Shown here: positions 33,346 through 44,589 of the stretch, piece by piece
How positions within the stretch are numbered: the stretch's first letter is position 1
How the letters are laid out: every line of letters starts with the position of its first letter
NCBI GenBank assembly: GCA_020310875.1
Contig: CM035416.1
Coordinates: forward strand, 3,083,709 to 3,147,708
Reading direction: 5' to 3'
DNA length: 64,000 bases
DNA from: Ceratopteris richardii
Taxonomy: Eukaryota; Streptophyta; Polypodiopsida; Polypodiales; Pteridaceae
Made by a program: the position numbers and the translations under genes
The notes under the pieces: model-generated
Database searches by the model: none
Told to the model about the DNA's origin: nothing
The model's input: the letters and a program-made list of their open reading frames with translations, nothing else

Positions 33346-33620
33346 CTCAGTGACATTCATAAATCACATAGAGTGAGAGAGAGGGAAAAGTAGTACTTTT
33401 ATTCCTTCCAATGTTCAAATGCTCTCTAACGACCCTCGAACCCACATATGCACTAAAAGCCCCTTTAAATAGAGAACAAAATATCTTAACAGAAAATTTT
33501 ACACATATTTTCATGGGAAATTCAAATCTTGCTTTTTCTTTGGTATGTAATTTTTTTCGAAAAGATGAAGAGAGGGAGGGAATAGAGAGAGTAGAACCCA
33601 CCCCCTATCCAAGGCATATG
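33346..33620 (-). other. Unassigned sequence joined to the truncated X LTR
   Basis: Here the minus-strand X LTR stops matching the plus-strand one. The segment has a TATA-like ctatttaaagg (complement, about 33464-33474) and ends cccaca, so it could be the end of a different LTR, but no primer site follows. Confidence 0.35.
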
Positions 33621-34055
33621 TACAAAGCCTTAAGAGAAAGGAGAGTTCTTCCATTGAAAGGATTTTACATGAGAGCACGACCAAAAGCTCCTCCTTTTAC
33701 AAGAAATGAGCCTATATTTATAGGCTAAGCACATTCTCCCATGTGCTCTTTTTGACTAGTCAAAAAGGAGCACATGCTCATATCTTTCTAAATCTTTGTA
33801 GATATTCTCTAACAACCCACTCTCTTCAAGACAAAAATATAGGCGTGGGAAAACTTCTACGTGGGTTTTATACATGTGTGTCAAAAAGATGCTTTATTTG
33901 AGAGGCATCAAAACCATAGTCTAAAGCAAATATCAAAAAAGGGGCTTAGGAGAGTGTTCATATGGACATCTCCTAGATATAAGAAAAAAGGTATTTTTAT
34001 AAGGGCTAGAGGGTGCCATTGCATGAGGAAATTGTGGGCAACCCAAATAACAACA
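33621..34055 (-). repeat. Element X 5' LTR, truncated, inverted relative to the 3' LTR
   Basis: On the minus strand TGTTGTTATTTGGG starts at 34055, next to target sequence CCAGT (complement of 34056-34060). About 435 bases match 24356-24790 almost perfectly, including the W-box palindrome (33743-33773) and TATA box (33711-33724). Homology ends at about 33620. Confidence 0.85.
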
Positions 34056-34060
34056 ACTGG

Positions 34061-35156
34061 TAGTACCTTCTGTGATGACTGGTCTTGAAAGACATATAAG
34101 GATAGGTTGTACAAGGGGTGGTTCGGTTGGAGACTGTTGGAGAGACGGTTGAGGCGATGGGGACTCTGGGACATTCAAACAGGGGATGGATCTGCGCATG
34201 TGTTTACCTGCCTGTCCCTTGCTAGCTTTTCGGGCCTTCTTGGCTGTTCCTTTGAATGCTTTCAATTCTTCCCTCGTCAATGCATGTTCTATAGGCAAGT
34301 CATCAACCAAACACATATACATAATTCGAGTGAGAGTGCAACAACCATGGAGGACATGTTTGCATTCCTAATGTTGTTGAGCCAGATACAAGTGATCAAT
34401 TATCCAACTTGCCAAATCGATGGTTTGGGGCCCAGTCGTGGCCAAATATAGGCTTAACCAAATGCGCTTGTGAGGTATAATGAAGCGACCCTGGCAGGGA
34501 ATGCAAAATGTTGCAGACATACACATAGAAACTTTGAGAGCTCTGATGTGATTGCCTAAATATCTGCCCATTTCAAAACATCACCATGCTTCATTTGTTC
34601 TGTTCTATAGGCGTGTGAGTCTCGTGAATCTTAATTGCTGCCCGAATGAGATCTTTAAAGAGGTAAAATTTCTTGTAAGGGGGGTCATTTACCAAAGACG
34701 GAAGAATGAAAGTACCCGGTAAGTCTTTGTGCCCCGATTCTTGAAGCGTCTTTACCAAATAGTAACATCGATAAAAATCTGGCTTGGGCAATGGGTCACT
34801 AAAATATTCAGTAAAACTTGCTCTAGCCCAAGCATGCTTTAAGTCTTTTGTTTTCTGGATTTCTTCAAAGTCTCTAGAGAAGAATTGAAATTTTCCCACT
34901 TTGTACCATCAAAACTTAATGTGGCATCCAAGATGAAGTCTGCATCTGCCAAGGGTGCTACTAGTCCTTGGAAGCAATGAGAATTACTGTGAACTTTGTT
35001 GGTATATCCTCTGTGTAGATCATCAATGGGCATTGGTCCTAGAAAACCTTGAAACTGTGGCGGTTGTATGGTGGGAAATGATTCAGCCAATAAATTGACA
35101 ATCGTACTTGCTGGCGGTGCACTAGGACCTATAGTGGACAGTCCTTCTACTTGCAT
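34061..35156 (-). pseudogene. G-family ORF3, N-terminal part (copy A), split by X
   Basis: Starts near MQVEGLSTIGPSAPPASTIV, then a block FSRDFEEIQKTKDLKHAWAR, LPKPDFYRCYYLVKTLQ, MCMSATFCIPCQGRFIIPHK, RIWLSLYLA, SWIIDHLYLAQ, and a basic tail AKKARKASKGQAGKHMRR. The blocks align with copies B and C. The Leu-rich core followed by WIID--LA resembles the 'putative plant transposon protein' family often found near plant retroelements. Frameshifts separate the pieces at about 34870 and 34590. X interrupts it after Thr-Thr-Ser; the reading resumes in copy D at 25084 on the other strand. Confidence 0.7.
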
Positions 35157-35730
35157 GATGAATGATGCAAATGTGGAGGAGATCTAGTACAAAAGATCAA
35201 CACATTAGTATGGGAATTAATCATGATCCCAATAAGGTGAGACCGCAATCCCTTTCCATAACCAATGTGTCACCCGTGTAGCCAAGTGTTGTGATGCGGT
35301 GTATGGAATGTTTTTTTTGCAAAACTAATGTAGGTCTCTAGACACCTACATGCTTTTGATAGTGCATACATTGCTTGATGAGATGTTATTACAAGTGATG
35401 TTGGGTTATAGTGTGTGAGTTTGTACAAAGTTCAATTGTGAATGAGTTATTACAAGGGTATTGTTTAGTCGGGGTGGGAGTAATGTTAGACAACGGGTTA
35501 TGAGGAGACAGTTGGATACATTTCAATATCCATTTCCTAAGAGTTGTTGAGTTGGTGGTATGTTTGTACTGAGGGGCAAAAGGTGATATAGGATATGGTG
35601 GTATTGAGGAGTGAAAAGATTGTTGAGGGGTATATATTACATGGCTTGAGTGTTGAGCTATAATACATTGTTTGGGTACCCATATCTGTGTGGGTGTGGG
35701 TCAATTTGTTAGGTACTTTTTGGCGATCCA
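35157..35730 (-). other. Spacer between ORF3 copies A and B with Trp-x-Pro-Lys remnants
   Basis: At 35640-35725 the minus strand gives IWIAKKYLTN and QIWVPKQC, the motif that precedes ORF3 elsewhere. So copy A appears to begin a second ORF3 unit directly after copy B. The rest has no recognisable coding. Confidence 0.5.
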
Positions 35731-37400
35731 AATCTATATTGTTCATACTCATACAAGAAGGTCAAGGAGATGTTGACTATTGTCTTTGATCTTGCTGAAA
35801 CTTCTATTACCTCTTCAGATGTGGCGGTTGTAGGTGTTGCTTCCTTCAGTTGCTCTCTTTGACTGGCCAATTGGTTTCGTAGTTCATCATGCTCTTTTTC
35901 TAGTGCATCATATGCCTTTAGGAGGTCTGCATGTGTATCCAATATTATCTTCATGTTGGCTGAAGGGAGGGCTTTGAGCTTCTCCACGTCGATCTCTTTA
36001 GGTGAACCTTCCATCACTGCTTCTAGATTTTCTTCATTCCATTTTTGAAGTCTTTTGTTCTCTTCTATTGCTGCAGACATGTGTTTTCTTAGTAATGTGA
36101 AGTCACAATAGATCTTGAGATTGTATGCTTGTTGGGCATGTAGGATTTCCTCAAGGTGTTGTTGTGCCTGTGTGTCTGGTTGGGGGGGATTGGCCACCAA
36201 TTCCTCATATTGTCTTTGTAAGGTATCATACTTATGTTGTAGTTCCATCTTGTCCTTCTCCATGGTCCTGAATTGTTCTTGTAATGTCTCTTGGTCTTTG
36301 AGCAGGTTCATATGTTGTGCATCTAAATGTTGATAATTCTATTGTAATTGAGAAACACATTGATATAAAGTGTTGAATACATTATTTATAGGGGTGGATG
36401 CTAGGAAGGTTTGGAATGCAAGGGGATATGGAGGAGGAAAGGGGATGGTGAATGTTGTGGTGAGAAGTGGTGATGTTGGTGATGGGGGTATGGGAGATTG
36501 TGGAAATATGGGGGGAGGGAGAGGTGTAGTTGTGGGTGATATGTCCATTTGGTCGTGTGTGGATGTAGTCGTGGGAGTTACCATATACATGGGAATGGTA
36601 GGTGTGGTGATTGTGGTGAAAGTATACAATGGTGTGCCTAATGATGCATGTGGGCCTCCTAGATGTGTGACAAGGGAAATGGGATTCCTTGTAACCATGG
36701 TTAGAGCCCTATAGCCCGTGGTGATAGTTACAATGGTAGTAGTGTCAAATTGTGAGAGTTGTGAGGGTTAACCCATATCATGTGCTTTAGTAAGAGGGTT
36801 GAGACCATGGTGGTGATAGTAGAGACAATGGTGGTGGTGGTATGAGGTGAGGGGGGTGGATTTGGAGGGGAGGGTGGTAAGGGTGGGGATGGGGGTGCAC
36901 TTGACACATGGGGTTCTTCAATATGTTGAGTGGAATGTGCTATGGGGGTGGTCGTGGAAGTGGTGCCATGTGGTTCTGATACTATAATATGTATATGCTT
37001 TCTTGATATTGGAGGGCATTTCTTGCGTCTTTGTTCGAATCTCTGGGAGTGGGCAAGGGTGGAGTGAACAGCTTTGAGTACTCCCAATCCATCAGCGAGC
37101 ATGTCAAGGGAAGCTATGAACTCATCATCCACATCAATTATCTGGTTCATTACGGCTTTCCTAGATGACAAGGATAGTCTATGTTGTTCATGAACCAGGT
37201 TCATAGTATCATATAGTCTCTTTACTTGTACTCTGTATGCTGGGGCTCTTGCAAGTCTCAGTATAACATGTTGCACATATTCATGCTCCTCTTTATCAGG
37301 TGGTCCTTTCTGCTCTTCATCTTGTTCTTCTTCATTCTTCTCCTCATCTTCCTCTACTTTGACAACGACATGTTGAGTTTGGTTGGGATGGTTCGTGACT
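35709..37400 (-). pseudogene. G3 ORF3 (copy B), C-terminal part with coiled coil
   Basis: Reading leftwards: an acidic block (VEEDEEKNEEEQDEEQKG, about 37360-37305), a helical block (LARAPAYRVQVKRLYDTMNL to FEQRRKK, 37276-37000), a long Pro/Thr/Ser-rich tract (about 36990-36400), then a 200-residue coiled coil (36311-35709) with repeated Leu/Glu/Gln heptads such as LKDQETLQEQFRTMEKDKME and MSAAIEENKRLQKWNEENLE. Frame changes separate the parts. The same order up to the Pro/Thr-rich tract occurs in copy D. Function unknown; the coiled coil suggests oligomerisation. Confidence 0.65.
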
Positions 37401-37419
37401 ATTTGTTACCCACTTAACT

Positions 37420-38560
37420 GGTCTACTTTGATTTCCAAGTTGGTTGCATTGATCATTATGGCTACTTCCTCATCAGTTAAATCATCAAGTGTGAAGCCAT
37501 GAGGGAACTCTAGATTTGTGGGGATTGGTGGAAAGATAAGATTAGGTCCCTCTGCACTGTGCCTTGGTAATCGGATGGTGAAGGGTCATACTTGCCCTTG
37601 GGGTGGAAGAGTCATGTTTGGTGTCAATGGGGTGCCCCTAGCCTCTACACATGGCACTTAAATAGTTCCTCTCATTTTCTTTGATGGGGGCCCTATGGCT
37701 AATATTCTTCACTGAAATTCCTGCACCTTAGTTCAAATGAGTGCTTGTTGGATTGGCAGATTGTATGCAAGGCACTGATACACAATTCTAGTAAGCACAC
37801 AACATCCATATAGCATTGAATTCTGTTTCTTATACCAACATTGATGTGCAAGATGGATTTGGTCAATAATCCAATGTGGCATCTTGATTGTCAGGTTCAA
37901 CATATCTACCAAGTATAAGCTAAACCATATCTTCTTCGGCGGCATTGCAAATCTTTCTTGGGTTGGGAACATGAAGTGCTTCATGCACATGTGAAGGTCG
38001 ATGGCAATAGGCGGGGTCATCGCTACCATGTCCTTCAGCTTAGTGAGGTTCTTGTTCTTCATATTGTATGGGATCATTGTCTTCTTCTCAGTAGGGATGT
38101 GCATACCTCTCACTTCTAGAGCTTTCCTCACCAAATTGTTGGTTAATTTAAAACGCTTAAGTTCATTCCCTCGTGTAAGGGAAGGAAGTACAAAGGTTCT
38201 TGTCCCCTTCTTATCTCTGCTAGGAGTGAGTGAGCTAACTAAGTATGAACACCTCAGGAAGTTAGGCTTAGGTAACCGAGCACAAAACTAGTCATCCAAT
38301 CCGGCCTTCCTCCATACTAGTTGAAATCCTTCATTGTTATGAAGCTTTTCAAACTCTCATGTAAAGAGATGGTAATGGCCCCATCGTCCATTTAACTCTA
38401 TCTAAGATTCCCATAAATATGTGCCATCCTCAAGGGGTCTTGCAACTTCACTGAACCAATGAGAAATCTTGCTAACTTGTGATGTGTGCCCTTAGCGAGG
38501 ATTTTGAATGGGTATAATGTGCACTACTCTTAGCTCCTGTGGTTGTTCCTTCAACTCCTC
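37420..38560 (-). pseudogene. G3 ORF3 (copy B), transposon-protein-like domain
   Basis: The clearest copy of the domain. An ORF at 37733-38134 reads IPTEKKTMIPYNMKNKNLTK, then IDLHMCMKHFMFPTQERFAM, PPKKIWFSLYLVD, WIIDQIHLAHQ and MLYGCCVLTRIVYQCLAYN. The arrangement (a Leu-His/Met block, an aromatic-SLYLVD block, WIID helix, then LYGC-LTRI) recalls the plant 'putative plant transposon protein' family. It sits downstream of G3 integrase and PR2 in the same orientation, so it belongs to the element and is not a host gene. Upstream (38560-38150) is decayed. Confidence 0.65.
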
Positions 38561-38876
38561 TTGGATAGGGATACTTTCAATGTCCACTATTTGAGGACCA
38601 CTGCCTGCTGGGAGCTCATTCCTATAGCCTCTACCATCTTGAGGGTATTGATTGTCATTTCTGTGAGAATATATAAATACATGTTATCATTGCAATGGAC
38701 ACAAAATGAACATTTGTCCCCATTCCAACATTAACATGGTTAATTGTGATGTGGTTAGTAGGTTACTTAGTGCTTGCATGGTCATGAGTGTGAATTGTGG
38801 TTAGTGGATGAAGGCTTCCTAGGTGCTAATTGGAGTGGTGCAATGGTGTGGATATAGTTAGTATGTGGAGATGGTC

Positions 38877-39370
38877 TTACAGTGGGATCATGTGGCTTAT
38901 TACAAGATTTGGGCTACCAAACATGTGTATGGATATATCTTTTGATTTTGTGGAGACTTTGGAAGGCTTTACAAGAGTGTTTACTTGGAAATGACGCTTT
39001 TTAGGGAACCATTTACAAGTGATTCTACTTGTGCTCGTGGATGAGCATATGGCCGTGCGTGTCAAACAATTGTGGGTATCAGTTGTTCAAGTGTGTGAAT
39101 AATGCTTTACATTGTGTGGTTTATGTGTGGCTATTTGGGCCTACAAGAAGCCTTAGGCACCCAAATTTGTCTTGATTTTGGGTGGTCCTTCATTGACTTC
39201 TTAGGTACCTAGATAAGTGTTACTTTTGTGGGCAAATCTTTGAAATACTTCTCATTAGTGTCCTCTTGTCGATCACTAGCATGAAATTTAGTCAGTGGTT
39301 TTAACTTAGCTGCAACATGATGCTCGCCTTTCCATATCCATACTTGTTTTAGTGGCTAAGACACCTTTCT
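38877..39370 (-). pseudogene. G3 Trp-x-Pro-Lys repeat region
   Basis: Minus-strand motifs in order: QVWIWKGEHHVAAKLKP (about 39340-39290), LI-VPKKSMKDHPK (one stop, 39210), RQIWVPKASCR (39175), CKWFPKKRHFQVN (39015-38975) and a weak IHMFGSPNL (38930). They correspond one to one in order with the G5 motifs, which supports a conserved repeat protein between PR2 and the ORF3 domain. Confidence 0.65.
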
Positions 39371-39689
39371 TCGTACTCTCCTTTGGCTTTGAGCATAGGC
39401 CATCTGCTTCGTTTATGTTTGGTACTCCTTTGGTTGCCTTGTCTCGATCACTTTTGGAAAAGAAGGGAGCTCCACTAGATCCATGGATTTTTTATTGGGA
39501 ACATCATCCTTCTACATCATAGAGTTTTGGACAAGAATAGCATCGTCATCTTCATGTGTACTTCTGCAAGGATTAGGAGTTGGTGGCTTTCCTAGTTCCT
39601 TGAGTGCTTCATTTTCTAACTCAATTGTAATGCGATTCTGATTTACCTAGACCTAAAGAAGTCCCCTTCTTAGGTTCAGGTTGACTGCA

Positions 39690-39990
39690 CGATCATAGAT
39701 CTAGTCTTGACCCAAGACAAGAGGTTCAGTGAGATCCTCATCTTGACACACTAGCACCTTAACTATCATAAGAACATCTTGAATGTAGATGGGAAGCTCC
39801 ATCTCGCCCATGCAAGGGGCTTTCGCACCTCCCAATCCTATAAGATAAGCTTTCATAGAATGAACTTTTACTTGTGATGCTTGATAGTAAGAAAGTCTAA
39901 CGGCACTAGTGGTTGCACTTGAGTCAATCAAGGCTCTTACCTTCCTTGCATTATTTCCTTGTCCTACCTCTATAGTGACAAATGGTCATT
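39690..39990 (-). pseudogene. G3 second retropepsin-like domain (PR2)
   Basis: RALIDSSATTSAVRLSYYQ, YLIGLGGAKAPCMGEMELPI, YIQDVLMIVK, then EPLVLGQD at 39705-39728. Same order as G5 and G4. The catalytic Asp is kept; Gly of DSGA is Ser. It lies downstream of the integrase C-terminus with no LTR between. Confidence 0.7.
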
Positions 39991-39999
39991 GGTCCACTA

Positions 40000-41600
40000 T
40001 TCTATGGGAATGGACTCCTGGTGCATCACACATGGCCATGTGATATCATGGAGCTTCAAAAGCATTTGATCTAGGCTCATCTCTACCTTTTCTTCTCAAT
40101 TTCATTCTTTGGATGATTTCTAAAGCTTTAGCTTGTGCTTCTTCATGAATTCATTTTTCTTCTTCCTTATGTTTCTTGATAGTGTTGAGTCGATTAAACA
40201 TTTCCTAAGTGAGGGGTTCTTGATATAGTTTGACCTTGCATCCATTGATGTAACTAGGGAGGACATCACCTTCTAGAGTAGCTAATTGAATTGCTCCACT
40301 AGTTGAGATTCTATTTATGATCATAGGTCCATAGCCATGCTTCTCTAGCTTTCTTGCATGTTGTTTTAGGGTGTACACCAAAACTAAGTCTCCTACTTTC
40401 AAGCCTTTATCCTTCACATGGTCATCAAAGTATGCCTTTTGTCTTTTCTTAATTGTATAAATTCCTACGGTTGCTCTCAGTCTCATTTCACCTAACCATT
40501 CAAGATCAAAGATCCTCAAAGAGAGTTCATCACGCATCCACTCATGCTCTTGTGCTACTTTCAGTGTAGGTATCAGCAAGTCCAATGGTAGCACTTCATT
40601 TTGGTTAAATACGATATGAAAGGGTGTGGCTTGGAGTACTGTTTTATAGGCAACTCTATATGCCCAAACAACATGATATAGTTGTTTGTCCCAATCCGAT
40701 CATTTATTATTCACTAATTTGGTCAGCACATTGCATAGAATCGTATTAGTGCTTTCGGCTTGCCCATTAGCTTGTGGATGATACGGAGAAGACTTCTTGT
40801 GTATCACCAAGAACTCTTGGAGAAGGTTTTCAATGACTTCATTCAGGAAGTGAGTGCCTCTATCACTTACTAGCTCTATAGGTAGCCCATATCTTGTGAA
40901 CACATTCTCAAATAAGAACTTAGCTATCATTTGAGCATCATTCTTTGTTGTGGCTTTCACTTCTACCCACTTGGTTAGATACTCTATGGCAACAATGATG
41001 TATTCCGCATGTGAACCTTAGTTGGGGGGACCTACAAAGTCTATTCCCCACTTAGAGAATGCACGTCCACCCATCATAGGTTTCAGTGGCATCTCATCTT
41101 TACGTATGGGATACTAAGTTCACTGACAAATGCCACACCACTTCACATAGGCATGTGCATCCATGTGAAGAGTTGGCCACCAAAAACCTCCGAATAGGAA
41201 TGCCTTAATCACACGGTCTGGTCCAAAGTGTCCTCCTGCTACACCTTGGTGAGTAGTTTCCAAGATCTTAAGATACTCACTCTCATGGGCACACAGTCTT
41301 AGGTAACCATCTTTACCATGCTTATATCAATTATCTCCAATGGGTGAGTAGTCTAGTGCCTCTTGTTCTAAGCTTCTTTGTTTGTTCAAAGTCATCTCTT
41401 GAGGGAATGTTTTTGTCCTCAGAAAGGCTACTAATTTTTCATTCGATCCAATCTGCTAATGACACTCGATAAAGAGTGGTGTGCTCCACTAGAGGTCTAG
41501 TGCTGCAGATTGAGCATTCTTTGCATAACTTGTGCACATCTACTTCCATTTTTGGCCAGTATACCCCCAACCTTTGTAGAGGTTAAAGGGTTCTTTGTTT
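40000..41600 (-). pseudogene. G3 integrase remnant with two H2C2 zinc domains
   Basis: Two zinc-binding modules are seen on the minus strand: one near 41620-41500 (HVGALQQHHLKQRTL ... CKECSIC) and a second near 41260-41120 (HQGVAGGHFGPDRV ... CGIC). The integrase core follows: WGIDFVGPPN, LVSDRGTHFLNEVIEN (40880) and HPQANGQAESTN with the catalytic Glu (about 40760). The C-terminal module is GDLVLVYTLKQHARKLEKHG and GPMIINRIS (40205-40390). Stops and frameshifts are scattered. Confidence 0.8.
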
Positions 41601-43024
41601 CAAATGGTGTTGTTGTAATGCACCCACATGTGTTGGTTGCAACCACTCTGCGTACTCCTCCTCTTCATACAACAAGCTAATATTCCTTGATCTATATGCT
41701 TGTACACACTCCCTACCATGATATGGTACTTCTGGGCTTTTACTACCTCCTTATCTTGAGTTTTTATTACTGGATGTTTAGGCCCATATGTCAATAATGG
41801 GACTAATGTCTTGGCCCACTGCGGTACAACTTCCAAATTAAACAAGTAAGCATCAAGAAGACCATCGGATACTCCTTGTGGGGCCTCTTTAGATGTGAGC
41901 CTCGATAGATTATCTGCTCTCAAGTGAGTCTTACCATTCCTCACCACTACCTCAAAGTCATATTCCATTAGTAAGAGGAACCATCTTACTAATCTACATG
42001 TATTGCATGGCTTATTTTCCAAGTACAGTAGAGCCTCATAATAAAAAAAAAGTTTAAACTTATTTGCACGCAAATAGTGTCTAAACTTTTTCACCACATA
42101 TACCATGCATAATCCTTCTCTTTTGATCATGGTATAGTTCCACTCAACTGCATTCAATTATCTACTAGCACAGGCTATCAGGGGATCCATATTACCTTCA
42201 CTAGTAGGTTGTGCAAGTACACATCCAATGGCATAATTGGATGCATTTAGATGAACATGAAATAGCTTGTTCCAATCTAGTGTAGTCAAGATTGGTGTTG
42301 AACACAATCTTCTCTTTAGCTCATTAAAGGAGTTCTCACATTCTTCAACCCACTCAAAGTTAGTCAAGAGGGAGTACAGAGGCTTTGTTATGATTGCATA
42401 CATATGAATGAATCAATGATAATCTTTAATAGTGGCTGTGTTAACCTTCTTCAAGTTAATGCATACACGTAACTTTCCATTCTTTTTGGGCACCACAACA
42501 ATGGGGGATATGCGTTTAGTGTGCTCAATTTCATAGATGAATCTAGCTTCAACCAAACAATCTATCTCTTCCTTGATTTTGGTAGCATAGTTATCATTGT
42601 ACATGTATGGCTTTTGCTTGGAGGGTTTAGCATCTGAGGTCATGGGAATCGTATGTGAGCATATGTCCGGGTCTACACATTTTAATTCTTTGTAGCTCCA
42701 TGTAAAAACATCTCTATATTCTCTTAGCAAGGCTACCAACTCTTGCTCCTCATCCTCAGTCAAGTCATGTCCTATGTATGTGCATTTTTCTTCTCCTTCT
42801 TATATGGTTACAATAATTTTCTTGGTGGTTTCTTTGTTATCATAGGCCTCTCTTAATTGTTCATCGTGTTTAGGCATTCTCATCGTGAATCTCCTATCTT
42901 CTATCTCATACTTCTTAAAGTTTTCAGGGACCTCAAACAAAGATTCTTCCTCCTCTAGTGTGACTTCTTTCGTCCTCCTCATTTTGCCTTCATTCTTAGT
43001 GGTTAACTGTGTTGCTAATCTCAC
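41600..43024 (-). pseudogene. G3 RT and RNase H with the RT core deleted
   Basis: The approach to RT is present (EYRDVFTWSYKELKCVDPD; VVVPKKNGKLRVCINLKKVN, about 42520-42440). It then jumps at about 42410 from KDYH to FIHMYAIITKPLYSLL. In G4 these points are roughly 530 bases apart, so the palm core including YVDD is missing. RNase H follows (FHVHLNASNYAIGCVLAQ; FFYYEALLYLENKP; THLRADNLSR). Catalytic Asp positions are altered (HLNAS for HVDAS; FYYEA for FTDHQ). This copy cannot encode RT. Confidence 0.85.
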
Positions 43025-43075
43025 GTCATTTGTAAGTTCTTCATGTCTCTAAGGGTGAGCTTCTACTTTGTAGAG

Positions 43076-43450
43076 CTATTCCTCATCTGATGCAAAAGGT
43101 GGGTCCATAATGATTGACTCTAGATCAGAGTCACTTGCATCCTCAAATGCATCACTGCTAGGTTCACATTCTTCAATAACTGAATCACACGTGATTGGCT
43201 CTATTGTGAAGACTGAAATGTCATAGCCATCCTTGTAACAGTGGGGTGTCCATTGTTCTTCATTGATGGCTACATCCATTATTGCTAAAATTTCTACCCA
43301 ACCATGAGGTTCAAATTCTTTGTCAAGAAATACTACAGGTGCATAGGCTAGTTCTCGAATTGATCTATGAGTTTCCTTTGCACCTACCTCTTTGGCTTTT
43401 TCCCTCTTCTCTTCTTCTACTACTAGTTTGCACATCCATAAGTGGGTGTT
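43076..43450 (-). pseudogene. G3 linker between protease and RT
   Basis: Acidic segment THLWMCKLVVEEEKREK, DKEFEPHGWVEILAIMDVAI, NEEQWTPHC, and a run of Asp/Glu. It matches the linkers of G1 and G4. Upstream of about 43450 the strand switches because of an inversion. Confidence 0.8.
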
Positions 43451-44580
43451 ATAGAGGTTGAGCAAACTAAAAATTGCACTTTGACGGATTGTTAGAAAGA
43501 TTGGAGAGGGTAATTGCAAAATTTGAAAAGGACCCCACCTCTCAAGGTAAGGACAAGGCAAGTGAAAGGATAAGCCTTCCTACCCAGGAAGCTTATGTGC
43601 CTAACTCCACAGAACTAGATACATCTTCTTTTATAAATCGATATTCCCCAGAATTTCGAGAAATGGGCTAAAGAAAGTGAAGCTCCTCCTCTCATTGAAC
43701 TTGTGGATGACTTGCACGATCAATTCCCACAAGACATTCCTTCCATTTATGAAGAGTAGGAGGATACCCAATCTCATGAGAGATTAGAATTTGAATGTAA
43801 TTCCTTGTAGGAACTACCCCATTTCATAGGCCCATGGGAAGCAAAGTCTACTTGTATGAGAGCACCCACGATCATGGTAAGGAATGAAGACTCAATCATA
43901 CCTAGGAATACAGAGGTAGTAAGGAACACTAAAGTGCAGTGCAACCTCACTTTAGAGGAGCTACTCAAGGTTAAGCCAAAATTGTGGAAACATGTAGCCA
44001 ATCAAGTGCCATAAGCAGCAAAACTTTTTCCCAGGTAGGATCTCATAGAACAGTGCGGAAAATACCTTTGGAAAAGATAGGGGACATGAGTGAAGGAGAA
44101 GAAGGAAACACCTATCTTCCCATTACCCATCAAGGTTATACCACCAAGGCACTTTTGGACTTAGGTGCATGAGTTGCAATTGCTACCACTTCCCTATGGA
44201 AGTGTTGGGGCAAGCCAGCACTCAGGCGAATAAGAATGAAATTGCAGATGGTTGACGGTCACATAGAGAGACCTTTAGGATTACTCGAAGGGATAACTCT
44301 CATCACTTGTGTAGAGTTTGAGCATACTTTTACCATATGTGACTTTAGCAAAAATTAAGCCTATGAGATGATTTTGGGAAGATCATTTATGAGGAAATTG
44401 CAAGTAGTATAGGATTGGGGAACCAATTCCTTGTATTTGCAACACTTAGTGTTACAACAAAAGTCAATCTCAAGGATTACTCTCATAGAGATGTGTCCCC
44501 TATTCAATGGAATCCCATTCATAGAGCTAAAGATGATACAAAGTCAATGCATTCCATAGGATTAGGATCCCCATGGATGC
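43450..44580 (+). pseudogene. Inverted internal segment of G3 (end of Gag and protease)
   Basis: This 1.1 kb is oriented opposite to the rest of G3. It reads FDGLLERLERVIAKFEK, AYVPNSTELDTS, DQFPQDIPS, the protease block GNTYLPITHQGYTTKALL, DLGA (44158-44169, then a stop), ITLITCVEFEHTF, ending SPWMHA at the second junction. Matching parts in G1 and G4 lie in line with their neighbours. About 90 bases of Gag seen in G4 are missing at the left junction. Confidence 0.85.
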
Positions 44581-44589
44581 ATGCTCTAG

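Noticed and set aside
24356..34055. Inverted LTR pair as terminal inverted repeats of a large DNA transposon or foldback element
   Set aside because: The left copy is preceded by a polypurine tract, and the flanks fit two halves of one LTR-element insertion with CCAGT duplications.
36339..36714. Opposing ORFs on both strands in a GGTGGT/CCACCA-rich tract
   Set aside because: The minus strand is the Pro/Thr-rich part of ORF3 copy B; the Gly/Val-rich plus ORF is its shadow.
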